Translations under genes and position numbers: made by a program
Assembly (NCBI RefSeq): GCF_006148925.1
Contig: NZ_VAWB01000002.1
Span: forward strand, 496,001 to 560,000
Origin: Hyunsoonleella aestuarii
Lineage (GTDB): Bacteria > Bacteroidota > Bacteroidia > Flavobacteriales > Flavobacteriaceae
Direction of reading: 5' to 3'
Length of the DNA stretch: 64,000 nt
The notes under the pieces: model-generated
The model's input: the letters and a program-made list of their open reading frames with translations, nothing else
Told to the model about the DNA's origin: nothing
The model's database searches: none
Part shown: positions 34,864 through 44,300 of the stretch, piece by piece
How positions within the stretch are numbered: position 1 is the first letter of the stretch
How the letters are laid out: every line of letters begins with the position of its first letter

Positions 34864-35814
34864 ATGAATATTGTACCCAGTGTAAATTTGAATGATTTTG
34901 TTTCTGAAGATTCTACAAGAAAACAAAAATTCGTAAATGAAATTGGAAAAGCTTATGAAGATATTGGCTTTGTTGCTTTAAAAGGGCATTTCTTAAGTGA
35001 TGCTTTGGTCGAAAATTTATACAAAGAGGTTAAAAGCTTTTTTAGTTTACCTACCGAAACTAAGCAGAAATATGAAATTCCTGGAATTGGTGGGCAACGT
35101 GGCTATGTATCTTTTGGAAAAGAAAGTGCAAAAGGGAAAAAAGAAGGAGATTTAAAAGAGTTTTGGCATTTTGGGCAGTATGTCGATAATAATGAAGCAT
35201 TGAAAAAAGAATATCCGGATAATGTATATGTTGAAGAGCTTCCTGAATTTAATAAAATTGGTAAAGAAACTTATAAAATGCTCGAAAAAACTGCAAAATA
35301 TGTTTTAAGAGCTTTAGCATTATATCTTGGTTTAGAAGAGACTTATTTCGATGCCTTTATCTATAATGGGAATTCTATTCTTAGACCAATTCATTACCCA
35401 CCAATAAAAGAAGAGCCTAAAGAAGCAGTTCGAGCAGCTGCACACGGCGATATTAATTTAATAACACTTTTAATGGGAGCCCAGGGACGTGGCTTACAAG
35501 TCCAGAATCATAAAGGTGAATGGATTGATGCCATAGCAGAACCAGATGAGCTAATGATTAATGTTGGAGACATGCTCTCCCGTCATACCAATAATAAATT
35601 AAAATCTACAATTCACCGCGTTATAAATCCGCCTAAAGAACTTTGGGGTACTTCGCGTTACTCAATTCCGTTTTTCATGCATCCTATAAGCGCCATGAAA
35701 TTAGATGTTTTAGAAAGCTGTGTGGATGATAAAAATCCTAAAGCTTTTGATGATATTACTGCTGGCGAGTTTTTAAATGAACGTTTGATTGAGTTAGGAC
35801 TCATTAAAAAATAA
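34864..35814 (+). CDS. 2-oxoglutarate/Fe(II)-type oxygenase (isopenicillin N synthase family)
   Basis: A 316-residue cytosolic enzyme. The N-terminal DIOX_N block (VPSVNLNDFVSED... YEDIGFVALKGHFL) is followed by the Fe(II) dioxygenase domain: AAHGDINLITLLMG gives the first His and the Asp ligands, SRHTNNKLKSTIHRVINPP the second His, and SRYSIPFF the 2OG-binding Arg-x-Ser. Family members oxidise varied small molecules; the bacterial substrate is unknown. It is the first gene of a tight plus-strand series, with the GTG of the SUI1 gene 6 bp after its stop. Confidence 0.92.
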   Translation: MNIVPSVNLNDFVSEDSTRKQKFVNEIGKAYEDIGFVALKGHFLSDALVENLYKEVKSFFSLPTETKQKYEIPGIGGQRGYVSFGKESAKGKKEGDLKEFWHFGQYVDNNEALKKEYPDNVYVEELPEFNKIGKETYKMLEKTAKYVLRALALYLGLEETYFDAFIYNGNSILRPIHYPPIKEEPKEAVRAAAHGDINLITLLMGAQGRGLQVQNHKGEWIDAIAEPDELMINVGDMLSRHTNNKLKSTIHRVINPPKELWGTSRYSIPFFMHPISAMKLDVLESCVDDKNPKAFDDITAGEFLNERLIELGLIKK

Positions 35815-35820
35815 TTAGAC

Positions 35821-36150
35821 GTGGATTTACAAGATCAACTAAAAAATCTATTTCCAGATCATATTCAAGAAGGAACAGATACCGAAACGACTAACGAATC
35901 TAATTTATGGTTACAAGACGATCCAATTATTTGTAAATATGAAAAGCGCAAAGGTAAACCTATAACTATTTTAGAGGGTTATACAGGTGCAAATGAAGAT
36001 TTCAAAATTTTAGCAAAAGAACTAAAAACAGCATTAAGTGTTGGTGGAAGTTTTAAGGGAGACAAAATAATAATCCAAGGAAATTATCGTGATAAAATCA
36101 TGAAAATACTTCAAGATAAAGGATTTAATGTTAAACGTGTAGGAGGGTAA
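35821..36150 (+). CDS. SUI1/eIF1-type translation initiation factor
   Basis: A 109-residue protein starting at a GTG at 35821 (confirmed by the tight 6-bp spacing and family length). The C-terminal ~75 residues form the SUI1 fold: RKGKPITILEGYTG, then KELKTALSVGGSFKGDKIIIQGNYRDKIMKIL and the end KGFNVKRVGG. Bacterial YciH-type homologues of eIF1 affect initiation fidelity in vitro; the in vivo role is unclear. It sits in a group of metabolic genes, 3 bp before the DUF1835 gene. Confidence 0.93.
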   Translation: MDLQDQLKNLFPDHIQEGTDTETTNESNLWLQDDPIICKYEKRKGKPITILEGYTGANEDFKILAKELKTALSVGGSFKGDKIIIQGNYRDKIMKILQDKGFNVKRVGG

Positions 36151-36153
36151 ATT

Positions 36154-37095
36154 ATGAGCAAACAACCACTTCATATTACTAATGGCGGAGTTCTTACCAA
36201 GTATCTAAACGAACTAGAAATTGTAGGTGAAAAGATTACATGGCAAGAAATGTTATGTGAAGGCCCAACTCAAGAAATTGTTCACACGAATGAGTTTATT
36301 GAAGTAAGGCGAGTATTTCTCAGTGATTTTTATAATGTAGATTTAGATTTAGATAAAGTTGAATTGGCCTTGGGTCAATTAAGTAATCCAGATCGTTACT
36401 CTGAAGTCGTTCTTTGGTTTGAATACGATCTATTCTGCCATATTAATATGCTCGCGGTTATTAATCTATTGCTACAAAAGAAAATTTCTCTTCCAATTTA
36501 TTTAGTTTGTAGTGGCAGGATTTCTGGTAGTAAAACTTTAAAAGGTTTGGGAGAACTAAGTCCAGAACAATTATTTAAACATTACGATAATAAGGTGCTG
36601 TTAACTTCTGAGGATTTAGATTTAGCATCTACGGTTTGGGGTATTTATTGTGGCAAAGACCATAATCTACTTAAACCTTATATTGTAAAACAGTCATCGT
36701 TTAAATATCTAAGTAACTGTTTAAAAGCTCATTTAGAACGCTTTCCAGATTCTATTAATGGCTTGAATATACTTGAAATGAATATTTTAAGAATTGTGAA
36801 AGATAATGCCATAAAGTCAAAACATCATTTATTAGGGTATGCACTTAATTATCAAGGCTATTATGGCTATGGTGACATGCAGTTAGAGCGCCTTATTGAA
36901 AAATTGGGTATCTTTTTTACTCAAGAGGAGGGTTCTTTAACACTAAATAGATTGGGACATGAAGCTTTGATTGGTCAGCATAACTTTTCTACGGAAATTG
37001 ACAATAAAATGATTTTTGGAGGAGTAAATAAATTCGATTTTCAATTTAATAAGAAGTTGAATAAGCTTGTAAAAACAGTAATCAATGCCCATTAA
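36154..37095 (+). CDS. DUF1835 domain protein
   Basis: A 313-residue soluble protein. HITNGGVLTKYLNE at the N-terminus, W-x-E-M-L-C-E-G-P, and EVVLWFEYDLFCHINMLAV near 90 are the defining DUF1835 positions; a C-terminal winged-helix-like region contains NFSTEIDNKMIFGGVNKFDF. Members are common in Bacillales and Bacteroidota and are not assigned a function. It starts 3 bp after the SUI1 gene and overlaps the next gene by 11 bp. Confidence 0.85.
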   Translation: MSKQPLHITNGGVLTKYLNELEIVGEKITWQEMLCEGPTQEIVHTNEFIEVRRVFLSDFYNVDLDLDKVELALGQLSNPDRYSEVVLWFEYDLFCHINMLAVINLLLQKKISLPIYLVCSGRISGSKTLKGLGELSPEQLFKHYDNKVLLTSEDLDLASTVWGIYCGKDHNLLKPYIVKQSSFKYLSNCLKAHLERFPDSINGLNILEMNILRIVKDNAIKSKHHLLGYALNYQGYYGYGDMQLERLIEKLGIFFTQEEGSLTLNRLGHEALIGQHNFSTEIDNKMIFGGVNKFDFQFNKKLNKLVKTVINAH

Positions 37096-37954
37096 AGAAT
37101 CTGAACTTATCTTAAATCCAGATGGTAGTATTTATCATTTAAACTTAAAACCAGAAAATATCGCTGATACGATTATACTAGTTGGCGATCAATACCGCGT
37201 GGATAAGGTAAGTAAACATTTCGATTCCATAGAATTTAAGACTCAAAAGCGCGAATTTAAAACCCATACAGGAACGTTTAATGGAAAACGTATTACAGTA
37301 CTTTCTACAGGTATTGGACCTGATAATATAGACATTGTATTAAATGAACTAGATGCGCTAGTAAACATTGATTTAAATACACGTCAGCCAAAAGAAAATC
37401 TAAAAAGTTTAGACATTATTAGAATTGGAACATCTGGTTCACTTCAAGAATCAGTTCCAGTGGATTCTTTTGTATTAGGCACCCATGGGCTTGATTTAAA
37501 TGGGATGCTCCACTCCTACCGCCTAGATGATATATGCAATCCTGAAATAGAAAAAGCGTTTATAAAGCATACAAATTGGAGTTCAAATAAAGCAACACCT
37601 ATAATTATAGAAAATAGCACCAAACTCGAAGGAAAGCTTTACAGCAAAAATACTTTTAAAGGAATAACGGCTACCTTAGGAGGGTTTTATGGACCTCAAG
37701 GAAGAGTTTTACGTTTAGCATTGCAGGATTCCAGTTTAAATAATAAAATCGATTCTTTCAATTTTAATGGAAACAAGATTACTAACATGGAAATGGAAAC
37801 TTCTGCTATTTATGGACTGTCAAAGCTTTTAGGACATAGAGCTGTTTCCTTAAATGCGATTATTGCCAACAGATCCAATGGAACTTTTAGCAAAAACCCA
37901 TCAAAAGTTATTGAAAATTTAATTTTATATACATTAAAAAAAATTACAGAATAA
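37085..37954 (+). CDS. Nucleoside phosphorylase (uridine phosphorylase-like)
   Basis: A 289-residue PNP_UDP_1 family enzyme. TIILVGDQYRVDKVSKHFD is the phosphate-binding N-terminal block, VLSTGIGPDNIDIVLNEL near 78, DIIRIGTSGSLQESVPVDSFVLG near 118 and NMEMETSAIYGLSKLLGHRAVSLNAIIANR near 240 contain ribose- and base-contacting residues (Glu-Met-Glu). It cleaves nucleosides with phosphate, probably pyrimidine ones. It overlaps the DUF1835 gene by 11 bp, so the two are translationally coupled. Confidence 0.9.
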   Translation: MPIKESELILNPDGSIYHLNLKPENIADTIILVGDQYRVDKVSKHFDSIEFKTQKREFKTHTGTFNGKRITVLSTGIGPDNIDIVLNELDALVNIDLNTRQPKENLKSLDIIRIGTSGSLQESVPVDSFVLGTHGLDLNGMLHSYRLDDICNPEIEKAFIKHTNWSSNKATPIIIENSTKLEGKLYSKNTFKGITATLGGFYGPQGRVLRLALQDSSLNNKIDSFNFNGNKITNMEMETSAIYGLSKLLGHRAVSLNAIIANRSNGTFSKNPSKVIENLILYTLKKITE

Positions 37955-37966
37955 ATTAGTCGATTA

Positions 37967-38821
37967 ATGAAGAAAGTTAATATTGGTGGTGTTCCAGAGC
38001 ATTTTAATTTAGCCTGGTATTTGACTTTAAAGAATGGCGAATATAAAGATATTGGCATTAATTTACGTTGGCATGATTATCCCGGTGGAACTGGCGATAT
38101 GTGTAAAGCGCTTCGAAATAAAGATATTGATATTGCTGTAATTCTTACTGAAGGTATTATAACAGATATTATAAACGGTAACCCAAGTAAAATTGTACAA
38201 ACATTTGTACAATCTCCTCTAATCTGGGGAATTCATGTAGCCCACGATTCTGAGTACAAATCTATCGAAGATATTAAAGGAACCAAAGCAGCAATAAGCA
38301 GGTATGGTTCTGGTTCTCACTTAATGGCATACATAAACGCTGAAAAAAACAATTGGAATTTAGAAAAAGATTTAAATTTTGAAGTTATTAAAAATTTAGA
38401 AGGTGCTGTTGAAGGATTAACAAATGGTACGGGCGATTATTTTTTATGGGAAAAGTTTACTACGAAACCATTGGTAGATAATGGAGTTTTTAGACGTATA
38501 GGGAACTGTACTTCGCCTTGGCCTTGTTTTGTAATTGCTGTTAGAAATGATTTTATTGGATCAAATAAGGATGATTTGGACGCTATTTTAAAAATTATTA
38601 ATAATACAACTAGAGAATTTAAAGATATTCCTAGTATTGATAAAACTATTGCAAATAGGTACAAGCAACAAATAGATGATGTTCAAGAATGGTTAAATCT
38701 AACAGAATGGTCTCAAGAATTGATTGATGAGAATACCATAATGACTGTTCAAAAGGAACTCTACAACCTTAACATCATTCCTAAAATTGTAGGTTATAAT
38801 AAACTGGTTACCAAACTTTAA
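37967..38821 (+). CDS. Cytoplasmic solute-binding-fold protein, orphan
   Basis: A 284-residue type 2 periplasmic-binding fold (NMT1/SsuA-like): KKVNIGGVPEHFNLAWYL at the start, WHDYPGGTGDMCKALRNKDIDIAVILTEG near 35-65, SIEDIKGTKAAISRYGSGSH near 105 and CTSPWPCFVIAVRNDF near 182. It begins directly at the first strand, with no signal peptide or lipobox, and no ABC permease or ATPase genes are close. It lies 12 bp after the nucleoside phosphorylase gene. A cytoplasmic enzyme or sensor role, as for pyrimidine-precursor (THI5-like) folds, is a guess. Confidence 0.8.
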   Translation: MKKVNIGGVPEHFNLAWYLTLKNGEYKDIGINLRWHDYPGGTGDMCKALRNKDIDIAVILTEGIITDIINGNPSKIVQTFVQSPLIWGIHVAHDSEYKSIEDIKGTKAAISRYGSGSHLMAYINAEKNNWNLEKDLNFEVIKNLEGAVEGLTNGTGDYFLWEKFTTKPLVDNGVFRRIGNCTSPWPCFVIAVRNDFIGSNKDDLDAILKIINNTTREFKDIPSIDKTIANRYKQQIDDVQEWLNLTEWSQELIDENTIMTVQKELYNLNIIPKIVGYNKLVTKL

Positions 38822-38900
38822 CCAGATATTCTGTCTTTAACATTTATATAAAACAATTAAATTTTAAAATTTAAGGCATTTGTTTTTTCAGTATCGTTTA

Positions 38901-41078
38901 TTAGAATTTTATAACACGCCTAACAATGTATTGATTATTATCCTTGATTGATACTTTTAAAATATAAATCCCTTGAGATAATTCATCTAAATTCTCAATT
39001 TGAATTATCTTATTGCTACTCATAAGAGATCTGGATGTGATTTGTTTTCCTAACAAATTATATAAGGTGATTTCAAATATTTGATTACCAAAGTTTTGAG
39101 ATAGATGAACAGATATGTTCTCTTTAAAAGGATTTGGAGAAATCTGGAGAGCTTTTAAATTAAATTCGTCATTACTCAAAGTATCATCTGTGGTAGGATT
39201 ACAATCGTCATCTATTCCATTACCAGGTACTTCTATCAGTCCTGGATTAATAGCTCCGTTACCATCATCACAGTCATTATTAGTTAAACTATATCCGGTA
39301 CCTGGGTTCGAACAAAAACCAGTTCCTAAATCATTTTCATCCCCGTAACCATCTAAATCAGCATCTACATAATATAGGGTTTGTCCAATTACAGAATCAT
39401 CAGCATCATCTATTAAACCATCACAATCATTATCATCTCCATCGCAAATTTCTGTAGCTCCTGGATTAATTGCAGGGTTAACATCATCACAATCGTCGTT
39501 AGTATTTGATTCTCCTAATCCTGGGGTACTGTTCGAAGATGAGGTAGTTGAGCTTGAACCGTAACCATCACTATCACCATCAACATATCTTAAATAATTA
39601 CCATCACAATCTTCATCTACATCATTCCCTGCTACTTCTGTAGCTCCTGGATTAATTGCAGGGTTACCATCATCACAATCATCATTGGTGTTTGATTCTC
39701 CTGATCCTGGGGTACTGTTCGAAGATGAAGTGGTTGAACTTGAGCCGTAACCATCACTATCACCATCAACATATCTTAAATAATTACCATCACAATCTTC
39801 ATCTACATCGTTGCCTACTACTTCTGTAGCTCCTGGATTAATTGCTGAATTTCCATCATTACAATCTACATTTGGGTTATCTGCATATCCATCCATATCA
39901 TCATCATCTACCGCAACATCTGACCATAATTTTAAATCAAAAGTTGGGGTCACAGGTGTTGTCGTTCCTAAAAAGTAAACCCGAACATAATAGGTTTCCC
40001 CAATTGTAAATTCGGGATTTGAGCTACTAAAAACAATTTCTTCGTCTGCTAAGACAGTGGAAGCATCATCTGAACAAGCAATATAACTCAATGCATTACA
40101 GTTTCCAGAATACAAAGTTAAAACACCATCAAACGTAGGATCCAAATAAATATGAATATCATCTGTTTGAGCAATAAATGTATACCATATATCATCTCTG
40201 GCATTACCTGTTTTGGTATTGCATGTCTCGGCATCTACATTGGTACCTGCTCCCCCGCTCAAATCTCCAGGGATAGCTGTAGCATCTCCTACAACGGCTT
40301 TGTTCAGTTCTTGGATTATATTAATTGCCCCCTCACAAAAATCATTATTTGGTGGTCCAACTGCGTTAGTAATATAGGTAGGCGGAAATTTAAACCAACC
40401 ACTTTCTTGTCCTCCAGAACATGTTGATCTTACATAAATCCAATACGATGTACTGGCAGATAAAATTTCTCCTGTACTTACATTTGTAGTTGGTGCTGTT
40501 GTACTTCCCGAGCCTATTATATTTGTATCTACATCTCCTCCCGCTAATACGATGCGCCAATCGTAGCCTGTTGGGGTACTTAAGGCAGGACCGCTCCAAT
40601 AAAAATCTATTCGTCCATCAGACTTATAGGTAATACCCCCGGGTCCTCCTGGCATATTACAAGTAGCATTTGTTAAATTCTGTATGGTTAAATCATGAAA
40701 CTCCGTATCGGTTCCGCAACCAGCATTCAAATTGATATGAATTTCTATGGAACTAACATTTATTGGATCTATCTCTAAAGAGGAAGTGTTGCTTCCTAGA
40801 ACATTGGTAGTGTTGGAAGCATCACGAATTGTGATAAAATCTGCATTGAAAATATTAGTACGGTTTGAGGTAAACCTGTAATGGTCTGAGGTGTTTAAAC
40901 CACTTATAACAACATATTCTCCTGCTTCAATACCAAAGGCTATTTGATGTTCCTCTCCATCATTAATATCTACACCACCTGGAATAGCAGTACCATCGTA
41001 AAGAGTGTCATTATCACATTGTGACAGAGCAGGTTGAAAGGTTAAAATAGCAATTAGTAGGTAAAGAATTCGACTCAT
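38901..41078 (-). CDS. T9SS cargo protein with MopE-type repeats
   Basis: Start placed at the ATG at 41078 (MSRILYLLIAILTFQPALSQ gives a clean signal peptide); 725 residues. After an N-terminal region with a fibronectin III-like segment (~150-240) and a pre-peptidase C-like domain (~250-395), four MopE/putative metal-binding motifs with D-C-D-D-G-N-x-A-I-N-P-G-A-T-E and D-x-D-C-D-G follow, two of them as near-identical 62-residue units. The C-terminus from ~645 is a T9SS type A sorting domain (ISPNPFKENISVHL... ending VIKF... RRVIKF). Secreted or surface-attached through the type IX pathway. Confidence 0.88.
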   Translation of the reverse strand: MSRILYLLIAILTFQPALSQCDNDTLYDGTAIPGGVDINDGEEHQIAFGIEAGEYVVISGLNTSDHYRFTSNRTNIFNADFITIRDASNTTNVLGSNTSSLEIDPINVSSIEIHINLNAGCGTDTEFHDLTIQNLTNATCNMPGGPGGITYKSDGRIDFYWSGPALSTPTGYDWRIVLAGGDVDTNIIGSGSTTAPTTNVSTGEILSASTSYWIYVRSTCSGGQESGWFKFPPTYITNAVGPPNNDFCEGAINIIQELNKAVVGDATAIPGDLSGGAGTNVDAETCNTKTGNARDDIWYTFIAQTDDIHIYLDPTFDGVLTLYSGNCNALSYIACSDDASTVLADEEIVFSSSNPEFTIGETYYVRVYFLGTTTPVTPTFDLKLWSDVAVDDDDMDGYADNPNVDCNDGNSAINPGATEVVGNDVDEDCDGNYLRYVDGDSDGYGSSSTTSSSNSTPGSGESNTNDDCDDGNPAINPGATEVAGNDVDEDCDGNYLRYVDGDSDGYGSSSTTSSSNSTPGLGESNTNDDCDDVNPAINPGATEICDGDDNDCDGLIDDADDSVIGQTLYYVDADLDGYGDENDLGTGFCSNPGTGYSLTNNDCDDGNGAINPGLIEVPGNGIDDDCNPTTDDTLSNDEFNLKALQISPNPFKENISVHLSQNFGNQIFEITLYNLLGKQITSRSLMSSNKIIQIENLDELSQGIYILKVSIKDNNQYIVRRVIKF
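39456..39827 (-). repeat. Tandem 186-bp repeats in the MopE-type protein gene
   Basis: Two near-identical 186-bp units (39456-39641 and 39642-39827), each encoding a MopE motif plus YLRYVDGDSDGYG and an Ser/Thr-rich stretch. Offsets between matching words are exactly 186 bp. A few base differences are present (for example S/L in the PGSGES segment). Confidence 0.85.
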
Positions 41079-41250
41079 AAATTTAAATTTAGAATTGAAC
41101 AATAAAACCCTATAATTATTTCATACGTGGTCTTACACTTTAAATTAGTTCAATTATTGAAATTCTCGAAGATTAATAGTTAACAAACCTTTAATTTCGA
41201 TAAAGATGATATAAATGCTTATTACTCTGTTACTATAGACTTAAAAAAAC

Positions 41251-41283
41251 AAAAAGGAGCAAGGTTATACCCTACTCCTTTTT
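41251..41283 (-). terminator. Intrinsic terminator of the 1259-residue gene
   Basis: AAAAAGGAG (41251-41259) pairs with CTCCTTTTT (41275-41283). On the minus strand the 3' arm is followed by further T, and it begins 18 bp after the stop codon. Confidence 0.8.
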
Positions 41284-41300
41284 AATTTATATTAAATTAA

Positions 41301-44300
41301 CTATTCCTGCGGTTTTGATGAAATAATTTTTTTCACTGAACTTTCTTTACTAGTCGTCAGGCGAACAAAATACATCTGATCATCTCCGTTTGATAAATCA
41401 ATAGTTTTAGTTCCGTAAGTACCTTTTGTATAATTCATGTCTTCTACTTGTCTAATTAAGGCACCTTTAACATCATAAACATTAATTTGAACATCAGTCT
41501 CGTACTCAAATTTGTAGCTTATATTAACTTGATCTCTAAACGGAACTGGGTATGCCGTTACTTTTGAATTATCAATTTTACTCCAAGGATCAACTACAAC
41601 TTCACATCCCAATTCTCCTTCAGAAGGCACATTGCCTTGGAACTCACCATAGCCTGATCTAGGAACAAAACCATTAGGTGCATCATCTTCAGAAGTATCA
41701 GTACAGGCTACAGTATGCGCAATTACGTATACCATTCCACCACCAGGTACTGTTATTTTCTTTTCAGCATCTGTTGAAGTACTCCATCCTTCGGCAAAAC
41801 CTAAGCCTTCGGCTGTAAGGTTGTATTGCCCAGGGGCAACTGTATAATTTCCGCTACCTTCATTAGTAGGATACGGATCACAACCTACATATAAATGTAT
41901 TTCATCAAATCCAGTACTATCATCTTTTGGTGTAAACTCTACAGTAATTGTGTAGTCTAGATTATAATTTACAGTTACATAACCTACGTATTCACCTTTA
42001 TCAAGAAGGCATCTTCCAGCACCTCTATATAAATCAAGAGTATATGGTTCGGCAGAAGGTTCAATGGCATTGGTCCAACCCCATCGTCTAAAGCTATCTT
42101 CTCTAAAGCATCTACTTGTACCACTTACGTAACCGCCATTACTATCTAAAACTAATTCATCAATGGCAGTCTTATCGGCATTTAAAGCAACACCAAAGGC
42201 AGTACCACATTCTGTACAGTCTACTACAGGAATTGTTACTTTATCACTATCAGTACAAGCTCCATCTTCAATAGGAGATGTGTAAGTATATGTTACTTCA
42301 TAATCTCCTGCAGATATGCCTCCAACTGGCACCGTAAATAAACCTCCTGCAGTAATATATGGACCACTCCATGTACCGCCTACTGGAGACCCCGTAAGTT
42401 GGACACTACCACCTTGGCTACATAAGGCAGCTGGTGATAGGCCAGCATCTACAATTGGTTTAGGATATACATTAAAATCTGTTGAAGCTCCAAATGACGT
42501 TACGCAATTATCATCCGTTTTAATTTCAACAAAGAACTTATAACTACCTACTGCAGTTGGTGCATCAGGACAGTCAGAATTATTGTTATATGTTAAATTA
42601 TACGGAGATCCATCTTTAGTTGCTCCTATCCAGTTAATTGTGGCATTAGGTACACCGTTTACATTTGCATAAGCGCAAAGTGTTGTTGGTTTTTGGGTAT
42701 CATTTTCACAATAACTTGTTGGTGTAACATTTGGTCTTACTTTTGTGCCGCCTACTCTTAAAGTTTCACTACAAGATTTCATACAACCATTTCCATCTGT
42801 AACTGTAACAGTATATAGCCCGGGTAAAGTAATATCACCTGTATTAGCTGAAGTTGATATAGTATTACCATCAAATTTCCATACATAACTTGTACCACCG
42901 CTAGCTGTAAAGCTTGTTTTATCTCCTGGGCAGATAAAAGTGTTGCCTGTTATGCTGCAATTAGGATTCTCATAAATGGTTACTTTAACTTCATCAGTAT
43001 CTGTACACCCTTTATCATCTGTAACCGTTAATGTATATGTATACATTCCTGGTCCTGCTCCACTAAAAGTTGGTTCTGCTACACTAGCATCACTTAAATA
43101 AGTCGCTGGTGCCCAACTATAAGAATAATTTGGTGTGCCTCCACTTGCTGAACCATTCAATACCACAGACCCTGTTCCATTATCATCACAATCTGTCTTA
43201 TCTGATCCTGCATTTGCTGTTGGATTCTCATAAATGGTTACTTTAACTTCATCAGTATCTGTACACCCTTTATCATCTGTAACCGTTAATGTATATGTAT
43301 ACATTCCTGGTCCTGCTCCACTAAAAGTTGGTTCTGCTACACTAGCATCACTTAAATAAGTCGCTGGTGCCCAACTATAAGAATAATTTGGTGTGCCTCC
43401 ACTTGCTGAACCATTCAATACCACAGACCCTGTTCCATTATCATCACAATCTGTCTTATCTGATCCTGCATTTGCTGTTGGATTCTCATAAATGGTTACT
43501 TTAACTTCATCAGTATCTGTACACCCTTTATCATCTGTAACCGTTAATGTATATGTATACATTCCTGGTCCTGCTCCACTAAAAGTTGGTTCTGCTACAC
43601 TAGCATCACTTAAATAAGTCGCTGGTGCCCAACTATAAGAATAATTTGGTGTGCCTCCACTTGCTGAACCATTCAATACCACAGACCCTGTTCCATTATC
43701 ATCACAATCTGTCTTATCTGATCCTGCATTTGCTGTTGGATTCTCATAAATAATTGTAGCCGCTGTATCCACATCTGAACAACCTCTTGCCGTTGTAACT
43801 TCCACACTTATTATGTCTCCATCACTCAATCCAACACCATCCACAACAGTATAGGTGTTACTAGCACCACTCTGTAAACTTTCGCCTCCATCTACAACAC
43901 CATTGGTATTGGCATCCGCAAAAAATTCATAATTTGTCACAGGTATATTTGAAGATGCTGTAAAAATTACGTCTTCACCAGGACAAACCCCTGTAGTTGA
44001 TATACTGGCTACTGGTGTCAAATCTAAAGTTAATTGAACTGGAGGTGCAGGGAAATCTTTTAATTCAGAGGTGCCTGAAGAACCTGATGTTCTTGTTCTA
44101 CAAAAAACTGTACTTAGATTAAAACAAGGGTCTAAATTCCCAAAAATTGATGTTAGATTTATCGCTCCTTCAGCCCATTGATTTACCATATATTGCCATA
44201 ACCCTGTAGAAACCGGAGCTTGATTGTATACTGGAAAAGGAACATTAGTAACCACGGTATTATTTGTGCCATATATATCTCCCGCATCATATGTCGTATA

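Noticed and set aside
37967-38821. Orphan binding protein as part of an ABC importer
   Set aside because: No signal peptide, and no permease or ATPase gene in the cluster.
39304-39320. GGTTCGAAC string resembling a tRNA T-loop
   Set aside because: It is inside the MopE-type gene, and no cloverleaf arms surround it.
42964-43737. Tandem repeats as a CRISPR array
   Set aside because: The 258-bp units are contiguous, in frame and protein coding, with no alternating unique spacers.
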